Shown in pieces: positions 32,243-41,808 of a DNA stretch of 50,456 nucleotides. How positions within the stretch are numbered: the stretch's first letter is position 1; each line of letters begins with the position of its first letter. A program made the translations under genes and the position numbers. The DNA comes from Planctomycetia bacterium (GTDB lineage Bacteria; Planctomycetota; UBA1135; GCA-002686595). Below the pieces are notes generated by a model. The model searched no databases. It saw only the letters and a list, made by a program, of their open reading frames with translations, and had not been told where the DNA came from. The stretch is from NCBI GenBank assembly GCA_005799545.1, contig SYGM01000055.1, positions 1 through 50,456 of the forward strand. Reading direction: 5' to 3'.

Positions 32243-35200
32243 ATGCTCCCCCTGCTCCTTGCGCTGTCGGTCACACTCCCTGCACAAGACAAGCTGCTGA
32301 TCGCGCCGCCGGGCTTCGCGGTCGACCTTGTGGCGCAGGCCCCGGAGATTCTCTGGCCGAGCGCCAACCTCTGTCTGGACGATGGTTCGCTGCTGGTGGG
32401 CGAGGATCCGATGGACATGATCGGCCCGCAGGACAAGCCGATCGATCGGCTGATCCTGCTGCGCTTCCGCGGCGATGGAACGCACGAGAAGCTTGTCTTC
32501 GCCGAGCGCCTGTACGCGATCTTCGGGCTGGAGCAGATCGACGGCGCGATCTTCGTGATGAACATGCCCAACCTGACGGTCCTGCGTGACCGAGACGGAG
32601 ACGGCGTGGCCGAGGAGCGGCGCGAACTGATCACGGACATGGGCCCGCCCGCACCAGGCTGGCCGGGCGGCTTCAACGACCACATCGTCAGCGGCATCCG
32701 CCTGCACCACGACGGGTATCTCTACATTGCCGTGGGCGACAAGGGCGTGCCGAAGGCGCATGGCACCGATGGCTCGACGATCACGCTGCGCGGCGGAGGG
32801 ATCGTGCGCCTGCGGCCGGATGGCAGCGATCTGGAGGTGGTTGCCAGCGGCTTGCGCAACATCCTGGATGTTTCGATCGATGCCGACGGCGGCATCTTCA
32901 CCCATGACAACACCGACGACGGTCTGGGCTGGTGGACGCGGCTCACGGAGATCGTCGACGGGGCGCACTACGGCTATCCGTGGGATTACCAGCAGCATCC
33001 GGAGCGCATGGTGCCCTGCATCCGCGACTATGGCGGCGGCTCTCCCACGGGCGGGCTGGTCTATCGCGAAGCCGCCTTCGGTCCGGCCTTCGCCGGTTCG
33101 ATCTTCTACTGCGAGTGGGCCAAGCAGGCGCTGCGCCGCTTCGAGCTGGAAGCGGACGGTTCCTCATGGAAGGTGAAGAAGGACGAGGACTTCCTGCGGG
33201 CCGGCGAGGTCCGCGAGTTCCGGCCGACGGATGTCTGCGAGTCGCCCGACGGCCGTTTTCTCTATGTCAGCGACTGGGGTTTCGGCGGCTGGACCAATCC
33301 CGCGCAGACCGGCCGCATCTGGCGCGTGCGGCGAGCCGACGATGACCCGCGCGTCCAGAGCCGCATGCAGCCGCTCTCGAACGACAAGGCACAGTTGCTG
33401 GGCGCGCTGGGGGACCCGAGCTATCGGCGACGGCATGCCGCCCAGCGGGCGCTGACGCAGCTGGATTCCGCCAGCGAGCTGGAGACGATCGTGAACTCGC
33501 AGGGCAATGCGCGCGCGCGTGTGCATGCGCTCATGGCTCGCTGCGCCCAGACTCCCGGGCAACTGAGCCTGCCCTGGCAGGATGCGGATCCGGCCGTCCA
33601 GCGGGCCGCAGCGCAGGCCTGGGGCCTTTGTGCCGGCGCATCGGCGCCGGCCTTTGACACTCTGGCTCAGGCGAGCGCCTCACAGCGCCGCGCGGTCGCC
33701 GTCGCGGCGCATCGCCGCTGGTCGGATCCGCAGCTCGCCGCGCTGGAGTCGAGCGTGGGTCTTTTCAACATCTACACCGGCGAGACCGATCCGCTGGTTC
33801 GCAAGGCGATCGTGACCGCACTGCGCACGCACGCCAACAGCCGTGCCGCGGCCTGGCGCTACCCCTCCGTCGGCCGCCGCTTCGACGAGCTCTCGATCGA
33901 GCAGCAGCTCGATCTGCTCGAGGTGCATCGCGGCGCGTATCAGGCCGATGTTCTTGATCAGTGGACGAACCTGTACGGGCAGGCGCGCGACCCGCGCGTG
34001 CGCGCGCGAGCGCTCGAGGTGCTGGCGGACCTGTGCCGCAAGCCGGCCCCCTGGGATGGCAAGTGGTGGAGCATCCAGCCGGCCCGGACGCCGCGGCCGC
34101 GCGGTGTGATCGCGTGGGAGGGCACCGAGCGCATCGCGTGGATGCTGGGACGGCTGTTTGAATCGCCCGAGCGCGATGTGCGGGCGCAGGCGCTGACGCT
34201 GGCACGCAGCGTGGACGAACCCACGCTGCTCTCGGCGATCCGCGAACGCGTGGTCACGGAAGAGGACGAGAGCCTGCGCTTCGCGCTGATCGAGGCGCTC
34301 GCACAGGCCAACGACCGCGAATCGTCGGCCCTGCTGCTGCGCATGGCGCTGGATGAGTCCGCGGCGAGCGCGCTGCGCATCGACTGTCTGCGCGCACTGG
34401 CGAAGGGCGGCGATCGTGAGCTGCGCACGGGCTTCACGCGCGCTCTGCAGAGTCCGCAGGCTCCCGTGCGCGCGGCTGCGCTGCGCGCACTCGCGCGGAT
34501 CCTGGGCGCGGAGCTGGCGGACGCCGCCCGCGAGCGTCTGGGCGATGAGTCGCTCGAGGTGCGGGCGGCGGCGCTGGAAGTCCTCGCTGCGCATGCGGTG
34601 CAGGCCGATGCCGCACGCGTTCTGCCGCTGGCGGGGGAGCCCGGCCTGCGCGGCGGAGTGACGCGCGTGCTGGAACGCTGCGCGGATCCGGCCGCGCTCG
34701 ACTTCCTGCTGAGCGTGCTGAACATGGGTGATCCGGCGCAGAAAGCCAGCGCAACCCGAGCACTGGCCGCCATGCGTGATGCCATCCGCCCCGAGCTGGA
34801 TGCACGTGCGCAGAGCGGCCGGCTGCAGCAGGCGGAGCTGGAGACGCTGCGTTCGATCTACACGGATCCGCAGCCGGTGCTGCGCTGGGAGCTGCGCGGT
34901 CCCGTGGACCGCAAGGCGCTGGAGGGCATCGCCACGCGGCCGCTGAAGGAACTGCTGTCGACGGATGCCGGTGATTGGCGCAGCGTGGACGCCCGCAGCA
35001 GCGACGGCTTCATCAACCTCGAGACGGTTTTCGGTTCCCGCAGCGAAGTTGCCGCGTTCGGACGCATCACATTGCGAGCCGCGCGCGCACACTCCGCCAA
35101 GCTGCACGTCGGCAGCGATGACATGCTGACGGTCTGGCTGGATGGCCGTCTGATCCACGACAATCAGGTGCAGCGCGGATGGACGGAGGATGCGGACAAG

Positions 35201-35809
35201 CTCGAGCTCGAGCTGTCGCCCGGCGAGCACGAGCTCGTCCTGTGCATCGGTCAGGCGGCCGGGCAGTGGTCCTTCAACGCCAAGCTCTCAGGCGAGGGCA
35301 GCGGCGCGCTGTTCGAGGCGCAGGCAGCCGACGACGGCACGGCTTCCATCCGCGCCTTCCTCGCGGCGAATGCCGGGGACCCGGCGCGGGGCTGGCGCGT
35401 GTTTCAGCAGTCCGCCTCGGGTGCGATGTGCATCCGGTGCCACCGGGTTCACGGCGAAGGCGCGCAGGTCGGCCCCGAGCTCAGCGATATCGCCGCGAAA
35501 TACGCGCGCGAGGAGCTGATCGAGTCGATTCTGCATCCCTCGCAGCGCATCGCGGAGGGTTACAAGACCGCGTGGTTCGAACTCAACGACGGTCGAGTGG
35601 TCTTCGGCCAGCTGCGTTCGGAGACCGATGGCGTCATCCGCCTCTACGATTCCAACGGGGATGCGCTGAGCATCGAGAGCGCGGAGGTGGCCGAGCGCGG
35701 CATCTACGAGACCTCGCTGATGCCCGAGGGCCTGTGGAAGACGATTCCGGAGCAGGAACTGGCGGATCTCGTGGCGTGGCTCTCCACGCTCAAAGGCGCT
35801 CCGAAGTGA
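32243..35809 (+). CDS. Large exported propeller, HEAT-repeat and cytochrome c protein (planctomycete type)
   Basis: 1188 residues with a short signal peptide (ending T-L-P-A-Q). Residues about 20-370 form a glucose/sorbosone-dehydrogenase-like propeller (G-F-N-D-H-I-V-S-G-I, D-N-T-D-D-G-L-G-W-W, Y-V-S-D-W-G-F-G-G). HEAT-like repeats follow (about 385-880), then a beta-domain near 930-1030 with D-D-M-L-T-V-W-L-D-G, resembling PA14/NPCBM-type carbohydrate-binding folds. Last is the haem domain with C-I-R-C-H (about 1062) and L-H-P-S-Q-R-I-A-E-G-Y, the C-terminal haem-binding family seen in Planctomycetes and Verrucomicrobia. It is a periplasmic redox protein, probably for sugar or alcohol oxidation; the substrate is unknown. 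The start has GGAG at normal spacing. Confidence 0.93.
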   Translation: MLPLLLALSVTLPAQDKLLIAPPGFAVDLVAQAPEILWPSANLCLDDGSLLVGEDPMDMIGPQDKPIDRLILLRFRGDGTHEKLVFAERLYAIFGLEQIDGAIFVMNMPNLTVLRDRDGDGVAEERRELITDMGPPAPGWPGGFNDHIVSGIRLHHDGYLYIAVGDKGVPKAHGTDGSTITLRGGGIVRLRPDGSDLEVVASGLRNILDVSIDADGGIFTHDNTDDGLGWWTRLTEIVDGAHYGYPWDYQQHPERMVPCIRDYGGGSPTGGLVYREAAFGPAFAGSIFYCEWAKQALRRFELEADGSSWKVKKDEDFLRAGEVREFRPTDVCESPDGRFLYVSDWGFGGWTNPAQTGRIWRVRRADDDPRVQSRMQPLSNDKAQLLGALGDPSYRRRHAAQRALTQLDSASELETIVNSQGNARARVHALMARCAQTPGQLSLPWQDADPAVQRAAAQAWGLCAGASAPAFDTLAQASASQRRAVAVAAHRRWSDPQLAALESSVGLFNIYTGETDPLVRKAIVTALRTHANSRAAAWRYPSVGRRFDELSIEQQLDLLEVHRGAYQADVLDQWTNLYGQARDPRVRARALEVLADLCRKPAPWDGKWWSIQPARTPRPRGVIAWEGTERIAWMLGRLFESPERDVRAQALTLARSVDEPTLLSAIRERVVTEEDESLRFALIEALAQANDRESSALLLRMALDESAASALRIDCLRALAKGGDRELRTGFTRALQSPQAPVRAAALRALARILGAELADAARERLGDESLEVRAAALEVLAAHAVQADAARVLPLAGEPGLRGGVTRVLERCADPAALDFLLSVLNMGDPAQKASATRALAAMRDAIRPELDARAQSGRLQQAELETLRSIYTDPQPVLRWELRGPVDRKALEGIATRPLKELLSTDAGDWRSVDARSSDGFINLETVFGSRSEVAAFGRITLRAARAHSAKLHVGSDDMLTVWLDGRLIHDNQVQRGWTEDADKLELELSPGEHELVLCIGQAAGQWSFNAKLSGEGSGALFEAQAADDGTASIRAFLAANAGDPARGWRVFQQSASGAMCIRCHRVHGEGAQVGPELSDIAAKYAREELIESILHPSQRIAEGYKTAWFELNDGRVVFGQLRSETDGVIRLYDSNGDALSIESAEVAERGIYETSLMPEGLWKTIPEQELADLVAWLSTLKGAPK

Positions 35810-35824
35810 GCAACGGCCCCGGTC

Positions 35825-36910
35825 TCAGCCGGCCACGCTGACACCCAGCAGCTTGCCGATGCCGAAGGTCGCCGCGCCCGCCAGTGCGCCTATGATGAGC
35901 ATCCGCAGGCCGCCGAGCCATGCGTTGCGGCCGGAAAACAGCGACAGCGCCGCTCCCACTGCGAACAGCGACAGCCCGGCCAGCGCGCAGGTCCAGACCA
36001 GCGAATGCTGTTCGATCCCGAGCATGAACGGCACCAGCGGAACGATGGCTCCGATCACGAAGGACAGAAAGGACGAGCCGGCGGCACCCCAAGGCGAGCC
36101 GAGATCATCCGGATTGAGTCCGAGCTCTTCGCGCGCCAGCGTGTCGAGCGCGCGCTGCTTGTCCTTGACCAGCGTGCGGGTCATCGCGCGCGCCTGCTCG
36201 ATGTCGACACCGCGGGCGGCGTAGATCAGCGCCAGCTCCTCGGCTTCCGCCTCGGGGTAGCGTTCGAGCTCCTCGCGCTCCTCGCCGATCTGGTACTCGA
36301 ACAGTTCACGCTGCGAGCGCACGGAGATGTACTCGCCGGCGGCCATGGAGAAGGCTCCGGCCAGCATGCCCGCGACGCCTGTCGCAACCAGCAGCGAGGC
36401 ATCACCGGTTGCGCCGGCCATGCCGAGCACGAGGCTCGTGTTCGACACCAGGCCGTCGTTGACGCCGAAAACGCTTGCGCGCAGGGAACCGCCGCCGCGC
36501 TTGTGACGCTCGCCGATCTCCTCCGTCCGAGTGGGGAGCACATGGCCATCCGACCGTGCATCGAGTGCCGAAAGTCCCCGGACCTTGAGCGCGCTGAGCA
36601 TGCCGCGCGTGCGGCGCGTGCCCAGACGGGCGGCCAGCGCGCTCACCAGTCGGGCGCGCGCGCCGGGAGTGAAGGCAGGGATTTTCGCGCCCTGAAGCTC
36701 GAGATCGCGCGCAAGGATGCCGGCCTGCTCCCGCGCGGCCACGGCGAGCTCGCGGAACAGGCCCGCGAGTCGGGGATTGCGCTCGGACTGCGCCAGACGG
36801 TCGTACATCCAAGCGGAACGGGTTTCCTCCCTCCAGCGCTCGAGGGGGGCTTCCGCCAGGGCTTCGGGGCTCATGGGCTCATCTTGAAGGCCCTTTCCAA
36901 CCGATGCCAT
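35825..36910 (-). CDS. VIT1/CCC1-family iron/manganese transporter with ferritin-like N-terminal domain
   Basis: 361 residues. About 140 N-terminal residues are helical and resemble a rubrerythrin-like domain (E-E-x-R-S-A-W-x-Y), as in membrane-bound ferritin MbfA. The usual E-x-x-H iron motif is replaced by E-Q-A-G, so the di-iron site may be lost. The VIT1/CCC1 part opens with F-G-V-N-D-G-L-V-S-N and has five hydrophobic stretches with the acidic cytoplasmic E-x-x-E-x-x-R segments. It probably exports or stores iron or manganese. ATG 36874 (12 residues shorter) is an equally possible start. It is convergent to the cytochrome protein and divergent from the thioredoxin-fold gene. Confidence 0.9.
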   Translation of the reverse strand: MASVGKGLQDEPMSPEALAEAPLERWREETRSAWMYDRLAQSERNPRLAGLFRELAVAAREQAGILARDLELQGAKIPAFTPGARARLVSALAARLGTRRTRGMLSALKVRGLSALDARSDGHVLPTRTEEIGERHKRGGGSLRASVFGVNDGLVSNTSLVLGMAGATGDASLLVATGVAGMLAGAFSMAAGEYISVRSQRELFEYQIGEEREELERYPEAEAEELALIYAARGVDIEQARAMTRTLVKDKQRALDTLAREELGLNPDDLGSPWGAAGSSFLSFVIGAIVPLVPFMLGIEQHSLVWTCALAGLSLFAVGAALSLFSGRNAWLGGLRMLIIGALAGAATFGIGKLLGVSVAG

Positions 36911-36967
36911 ACGCCCTGCGTAGCAGTCTCGCCCGCCAAGCGGCGAACCGATACGCTAATCCACGCC

Positions 36968-38131
36968 ATGCTTTCCTACTTCCTGACCGCGATTCTCACC
37001 CTTCCCGCCACGACCGCATGGAGCGCGCAGGGCCCGATCCCGACGCCTTCCAAGCCCGACAAGGGCAAGATCCCTTGGACGGACAAGTCCTACGAGGCGG
37101 CCCTCGCCGAGGCCAAGACCAGCGGCAAGCCGGTCTTCCTGGACTTCTACGCCGACTGGTGCCAGCCCTGCCGCCGCATGACCAAGGAAGTCTTTTCCAA
37201 GGACGAGGTCGCGCAGGCCGCGAGCGCCTTCATCTGCGTCAGCCTGGACTACGACAAGCAGCGCGAGATCGCCGAGCGCTGGGGCATCAAGCAGATCCCC
37301 GCGATGCTGTTCCTCAATGCGGACGGAAGCCTGCGCGACCGCATTGACGCATTTCAGGAAGCCGCCGTGTTCCACGCGAATCTCGTGCGCATTCAGAATG
37401 ACATCGGCACGCTGAGCGAGTTCGAGCGCAAGCTGGCTGCGACACCGGGCGATCTGGCCCTGCGCTTCGAGTTCTACAAGCGCCTCAAGGCCGCCGGGCA
37501 GACCGCGCGCGCGGATGCACAGCGCGCCGAGATCAAGAAGCTCGATCCCACCAACCTCAGTCAGGCGGCCCGCACCTTCCAGTACGAGGACATCAAGAAG
37601 GAAATCGAGACGTACTGGGCGCAGACCAAGACCCTGAACCCGCAGCAGATCGAGAAGCTGCGCAAGTTCATGGAGGATGAGACCGATCCGGAGCTGATCT
37701 ACGACGGCTGGATGAGCCTTGCGAACACGTACAAATACTGGAACGAGGAAGCCACGCGGCGCAGTGCCGCAGGCGAAGCGGCGACACATCGCACGCAATG
37801 GCGCATCTGCCTCGCGCGCGCCTGGCGCGGCGTTCCGCAGGATGACGAGACGCTCAACTGGTGGGGCTACCAGTACTGCGCCCAGCTCTGGGACCAGAAG
37901 GAAGAGCTCTCCGCTGATGACAAGTCCTTCTACCTGCGCCTGTCGGAAGCCATGACGCGGCGTTTTGAGCGCGAGCCGCTGGCTCATGACTACTACGGTC
38001 GCGCGCTGTATCTGTCCGGGAAGATCCCCGAGGCCATGGACCGTGCCCGCATGGCGATCGAGCTCGCCAAGAAACTCGGTCAGGATCCGGCGGAGATGGA
38101 AAAGCGTCTGGAGCTGTACCGCGGCGGCTGA
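36968..38131 (+). CDS. Exported thioredoxin-fold protein with helical C-terminal domain
   Basis: 387 residues from ATG 36968, with signal peptide (ending A-W-S-A-Q). Thioredoxin-like domain with F-Y-A-D-W-C-Q-P-C (Cys65, Cys68) and cis-Pro loop K-Q-I-P-A-M, like the DsbD C-terminal domain or thioredoxin_7 family. The remaining 230 residues are helical, possibly TPR-like (N-W-W-G-Y-Q-Y, Y-Y-G-R-A-L-Y-L-S-G-K). It is probably a periplasmic disulphide reductase or sensor. Unlike the two selenoprotein candidates at 40.7-42.9 kb, it uses ordinary Cys. The first Met precedes a good hydrophobic core; longer frames upstream overlap the transporter gene and are shadows. Confidence 0.85.
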   Translation: MLSYFLTAILTLPATTAWSAQGPIPTPSKPDKGKIPWTDKSYEAALAEAKTSGKPVFLDFYADWCQPCRRMTKEVFSKDEVAQAASAFICVSLDYDKQREIAERWGIKQIPAMLFLNADGSLRDRIDAFQEAAVFHANLVRIQNDIGTLSEFERKLAATPGDLALRFEFYKRLKAAGQTARADAQRAEIKKLDPTNLSQAARTFQYEDIKKEIETYWAQTKTLNPQQIEKLRKFMEDETDPELIYDGWMSLANTYKYWNEEATRRSAAGEAATHRTQWRICLARAWRGVPQDDETLNWWGYQYCAQLWDQKEELSADDKSFYLRLSEAMTRRFEREPLAHDYYGRALYLSGKIPEAMDRARMAIELAKKLGQDPAEMEKRLELYRGG

Positions 38132-38137
38132 TGTCGC

Positions 38138-39640
38138 CTAGCGAAGTTTCAGGACAAGCGTCTGTGAGCCGGGCTGCGTGGATTCATGATCCAACGCGGC
38201 CCGGCGGCCTTGTTCGTCCAGGGCCAGCACTGTGCAGCGGCCCGGCAGCAGCCCCGTGAAGTAGGCTCGCAGCGAGGCGGGTTCGCTGCCGATGGCGCGC
38301 AGCTCGCGGTGTTCGACGCGATTGCCGTCCGAAGTGCGCAGTTCCACGGCGACGCAGCGCGGAATCTCGCCATCGAAGCCGATGTCGACGCGCAGCATGG
38401 TCGCAGGCTCGAGCTTCAACTCCACCAGCCCGGACACGTCCTCGTCGAGGCGTGCTACTTCGAGCATCGGACTTGCGCTGGTGCGGTACTCGGCCCGCAC
38501 GCGCACCGGACCCGCCGGGAGATCATCGACGCGGAACTCCACCAGACCCTCGGGCAGTCGCGGATCGCGCTCGCATACGACCATCGCCAGCATTTCGCCG
38601 CGCGTGTCGTGCACCATCACGCGTGCGCCGCTGTCCGCTCCGAGCAGCAGCCCGCGCAGGCTGCGGCCCGGTTCGAGCACGAGGTCCAGATTCGTGTCTT
38701 CCGGCAGCGGCAGCTTCAGCTCGCGCGTCAGAATGCGCGCGTGGCGCGGGGCCTCGGGATCCAGAGGATTGGCGTTTTCACCAGCGGAAAGCTGGTAAAG
38801 CCCCGCCGGCAGGTCACGGAACTGAAAGCTGCCGTCCTCGCCGGAAATGCGGGCCGGTCGAATGCTGTCCACGGCGGGCATTCCCTGCACGCGCAGGAGC
38901 TTCAGCTCGACTCGGCGGCCCGCCACCGGCTGTCCATCGCGATCGATCAGGCGGCCGCGCAGTCCTCCGCCGGGCAGTTCGATGTCCACGCGCTGTTCGG
39001 TCGACTCGCGCACGCGCAGACGCCTTGTCAGGGAGGCTCCGCCGAGACTGTGCTGCAGCGTCAGGTCGTAGTGACCCTGAACCAGCACCAGCTCAAAGCT
39101 CCCGTCCTGTTCGGAGAGGGTGCGCGCGAACTCGGCGCGTTCGCCCTCGAGGGACTGTGCGATCACCAGCACGCCGGCGGCCGGGCTGCCTGCGCGGGTG
39201 AGCCGGCCGAGCACTCGCGTTGCCTCTGCGGGCGCGCCGCCCAGCGTCACGCGCAGCCGCTCGCCCGCGAGCAGTTCCACGGACTTGCGCGGTGCGATGC
39301 GCTCCCAGAGCGCGCCGGCGGAGCCGCTTGAGCTCTCGAGCACCGCGCGCTGCGAATCCGTGAGCAGCCACTCGAGCTCGTAGTTGCCCGCGGGCAAGGC
39401 TTCGAAACGCGCCCAGCCCTCCGGGTCGCTGGTCGCTTCGCGTGCGGCGCCCCGAAACACTTCCGTGAGGCGCACCTGCACGCCGGCGAGCGGCTGATTC
39501 CCGGGTGTGCGCACCTCCACCTCGAGCTCCGCAGGCGCGGGTGCCGCCGCCGGTGCCTGCGCGGGCGGGGACTCGACGGGGGGAGGTGTGGATTCGCCGC
39601 AGCCGGTCAGCAACAGCAGCAGCAGTGTCGCGGCACGCAT
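38138..39640 (-). CDS. Lipoprotein with carboxypeptidase-regulatory-like domains
   Basis: 500 residues from ATG 39640. Lipoprotein signal with lipobox L-T-G-C, then a Pro/Ala linker (20-45). Several Ig-like repeats follow, each opening L-x-V-E-V-R-T-P-G-N-Q-P-L-A-G-V and closing with F-E-x-L-P-A-G or F-R-D-L-P-A-G, the carboxypeptidase-regulatory-like pattern (at least four copies). No enzyme part is present. It is probably a surface structural or binding protein. It starts four bases after moaA, so it is co-transcribed with it, though no functional link is apparent. It ends seven bases from the convergent thioredoxin-fold gene. Confidence 0.8.
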   Translation of the reverse strand: MRAATLLLLLLTGCGESTPPPVESPPAQAPAAAPAPAELEVEVRTPGNQPLAGVQVRLTEVFRGAAREATSDPEGWARFEALPAGNYELEWLLTDSQRAVLESSSGSAGALWERIAPRKSVELLAGERLRVTLGGAPAEATRVLGRLTRAGSPAAGVLVIAQSLEGERAEFARTLSEQDGSFELVLVQGHYDLTLQHSLGGASLTRRLRVRESTEQRVDIELPGGGLRGRLIDRDGQPVAGRRVELKLLRVQGMPAVDSIRPARISGEDGSFQFRDLPAGLYQLSAGENANPLDPEAPRHARILTRELKLPLPEDTNLDLVLEPGRSLRGLLLGADSGARVMVHDTRGEMLAMVVCERDPRLPEGLVEFRVDDLPAGPVRVRAEYRTSASPMLEVARLDEDVSGLVELKLEPATMLRVDIGFDGEIPRCVAVELRTSDGNRVEHRELRAIGSEPASLRAYFTGLLPGRCTVLALDEQGRRAALDHESTQPGSQTLVLKLR

Positions 39641-39644
39641 GGCA

Positions 39645-40667
39645 TCAGCCTCCGCGCGTGTGCATTTCCCAGTGCGGGTTGGCGCGCAGCTCTTCGGAGC
39701 TGGCCAGCGCCGTCCGCTCGTGCATGGCGAGACGCTCCTGTGCGCCGCGATCCGCGCGTTCACTCCAGCGCCCGAGAATGCGCTGCGCCAGCTCGGCATT
39801 CGTGGCGCCTTCGCGCAGCGGATCGCGCAGATTGGTGCCCTGAGGCGCGTACAGGCAGGTGTACCACATGCCATCGGCGGTGAGGCGCGAGCGGTCGCAG
39901 GTCGAGCAGAACGGCTGAGTGGTCGAAGCGATGATGCCGAACACGATGCCATCGGACAGCAGGAAGCGTTCGGCGGGTGCGCTGTCGTGTTCGGCCAGCG
40001 GCGTGATGGGGCCGTAGGCTGCGCGAAGGCGCTCCAGCAGTTCCGCGCGCGAAACAACGGTTTCGCGCTTCCAATGAGTGGCACCTCCGACGTCCATGTA
40101 CTCGATGTAGCGCAGTTCCAGATCGCGATCGCGCGCGAACTCCATCAGCGGAACGATCTCGTCATCGTTGGTGCCGCGCAGCACGACGGTGTCGAGCTTG
40201 ATGCGCTGGAAGCCGGCGCGGCGCGCGGCTTCGATGCCCGCCAGCACGGACTCCAGCCCGTCGCGCTTCGTCAATGCCGCGAAGCGGCGCCGGTCGAGCG
40301 TGTCGAGGCTCACCGTGAGGCGATGCAGCCCGGCCGTGCGCAGGGCCTGCGCCTTCTCGGCCAGCAGAATGCCGTTGGTCGTGAGTGCGAGGTCTTCGAG
40401 ACGCTGCTTGGATGCCAGCTGGGCAATCAGGACCTCCAGCTCTTGGCGCAGCAGTGGCTCGCCCCCTGTCAGCCGCAGCTTCCGGACCCCCAGATCGAGG
40501 AACACATCCACCAGACGCGAAATCTCCTCGAAGCTCAAGAGGCGCCCCTTGGGCAGCCAGGTGTAGCTCTCCTCCGGCATGCAGTAGGCGCAGCGCAGGT
40601 TGCACCGGTCGGTGACCGACAGGCGCAGGTTGCGCAGCGGCCGCTGGAGACGATCGAGGTGGACCAT
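39645..40667 (-). CDS. moaA: GTP 3',8-cyclase MoaA
   Basis: 340 residues from ATG 40667, the usual length. It converts GTP to the 3',8-cyclo intermediate, the first step of molybdenum cofactor synthesis. The radical-SAM [4Fe-4S] motif is C-N-L-R-C-A-Y-C (Cys22, 26, 29). The SAM-binding region has L-T-G-G-E-P-L-L. The second, C-terminal cluster has C-S-T-C and a later C 14 residues on. The protein ends in the conserved Gly-Gly (T-R-G-G) needed by MoaA. No other moa genes lie in the window. It is divergent from the first selenoprotein gene across 49 bases. Confidence 0.96.
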   Translation of the reverse strand: MVHLDRLQRPLRNLRLSVTDRCNLRCAYCMPEESYTWLPKGRLLSFEEISRLVDVFLDLGVRKLRLTGGEPLLRQELEVLIAQLASKQRLEDLALTTNGILLAEKAQALRTAGLHRLTVSLDTLDRRRFAALTKRDGLESVLAGIEAARRAGFQRIKLDTVVLRGTNDDEIVPLMEFARDRDLELRYIEYMDVGGATHWKRETVVSRAELLERLRAAYGPITPLAEHDSAPAERFLLSDGIVFGIIASTTQPFCSTCDRSRLTADGMWYTCLYAPQGTNLRDPLREGATNAELAQRILGRWSERADRGAQERLAMHERTALASSEELRANPHWEMHTRGG

Positions 40668-40716
40668 CAGGACCCTACATGATGCCTGAAAGCTGCTCGG
40701 AGGATAAGATCTTGGC

Positions 40717-41808
40717 ATGGTTCCCTCATTCCTCATGCTGCTACTTGCGGGAACGGCTTCGGCCCCCGCCGCCGCGCCGGTGACGGTCGCGGCGGTGCAG
40801 GAGAAGTCCGCCGTGCAAGACCCCCTGCAGTCGGAATTCGCCGCCCTGATGGACGAGTACCGCACTGCGATGAAGGCCTGGTCCAAGGCCCGCCAGGAAG
40901 ATCCCAAGGCTCCGCGCCCCGCGCCGCAGTTCTGGGATCGCTTTGCGGCGCTTGCCGACAAGGGCCACTCTGAAAGCCTGCTGTGGCTGGCACAGAACGC
41001 CGCCTACAAGTTCGACGGCAACAAGAAGGAGATCACGGCCAAGAAGCTGGAGTGCTACGAGAAGCTGATCACGCAGCACTCCAAGTCTCCGCTGCTCCAG
41101 ATGCTGCCGCAGATGATCGCGGGCGAGAAGAAATATCTCGTCTCGGGCGACATGGATCGCCTGCTGTCGCTGCTGCTCTCGAAGAGCGAAGATCGCGAAG
41201 TGCAGGCCGCCTGCCTGGACGGCCTGACGCGGGTGCTCTCCGGTACCTCGGCCACGGAGTCCGACAAGAAGCGCGTCGAGGAGTACAAGGCGCGCCTCGA
41301 CAAGGAATACGAGGGCACGTCGGTGGTCAACCGCATGCGTGCCGAGGAATTCAAGAAGAACAACCTGCAAGTCGGCATGGTCGCCCCTGACTTCACGCAC
41401 CGTGATGTCGAGGGAGTCGAGTTCAAGCTGAGCGACTACCGCGGGAAGGTGGTGCTGCTCGACTTCTGGGGCTTCTGGTGAGGCCCCTGCGTGGCCATGC
41501 TGCCTCACGAGCGGTCGCTCGTGGAACGACTGAAGAACGAACCCTTCGCCCTGCTCGGCATCAACACCGACACAGACAAGCAGGAATACCTGCGCAAGGC
41601 CAAGGAGATGAACGTCACCTGGCGTTCGGCCTGGGAAGGCAAGACCGGCGGTCCCATCAGCAGCAAGTGGGGGATCGAGGGCTATCCGACGCTGTACCTG
41701 ATTGATCACAAGGGCGTGATCCAGAAGTACTGGCTCGGCGGACCGGACGAAAAGGAATTGGACAAGGCGATCGACGAGCTCGTCGCCAAGGCCAAGGCGG
41801 ACAAGTGA
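40717..41808 (+). CDS. TlpA-like thioredoxin-fold selenoprotein (UxxC), copy 1
   Basis: With the TGA at 41479-41481 read as selenocysteine this is one protein of 363 residues. Signal peptide (1-20), a helical region (about 30-215) with no recognised family, then a TlpA/redoxin domain: V-A-P-D-F, L-S-D-Y-R-G-K-V-V-L-L-D-F-W-G-F-W, then U255-G-P-C258, and E-G-Y-P-T-L-Y-L-I-D with the cis-Pro. The TGA replaces the first Cys of the canonical W-C-G-P-C exactly, with no frameshift and undisturbed codon use after it. Many other genes here end in ordinary TGA, so this is local recoding. A GGUC-loop hairpin follows. Without recoding one would see a 254-residue protein and a separate 105-residue fragment. 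Confidence 0.88.
41506..41523 (+). promoter_or_regulatory. SECIS-like hairpin, copy 1
   Basis: CACGAGC-GGTC-GCTCGTG: perfect seven-bp stem (eight with a U-G pair) and GGUC loop. The first loop G is the 32nd base after the TGA. The apical loop of the E. coli fdhF SECIS, recognised by SelB, also contains GGUC. The element encodes H-E-R-S-L-V and is identical to that in copy 2. Confidence 0.8.
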
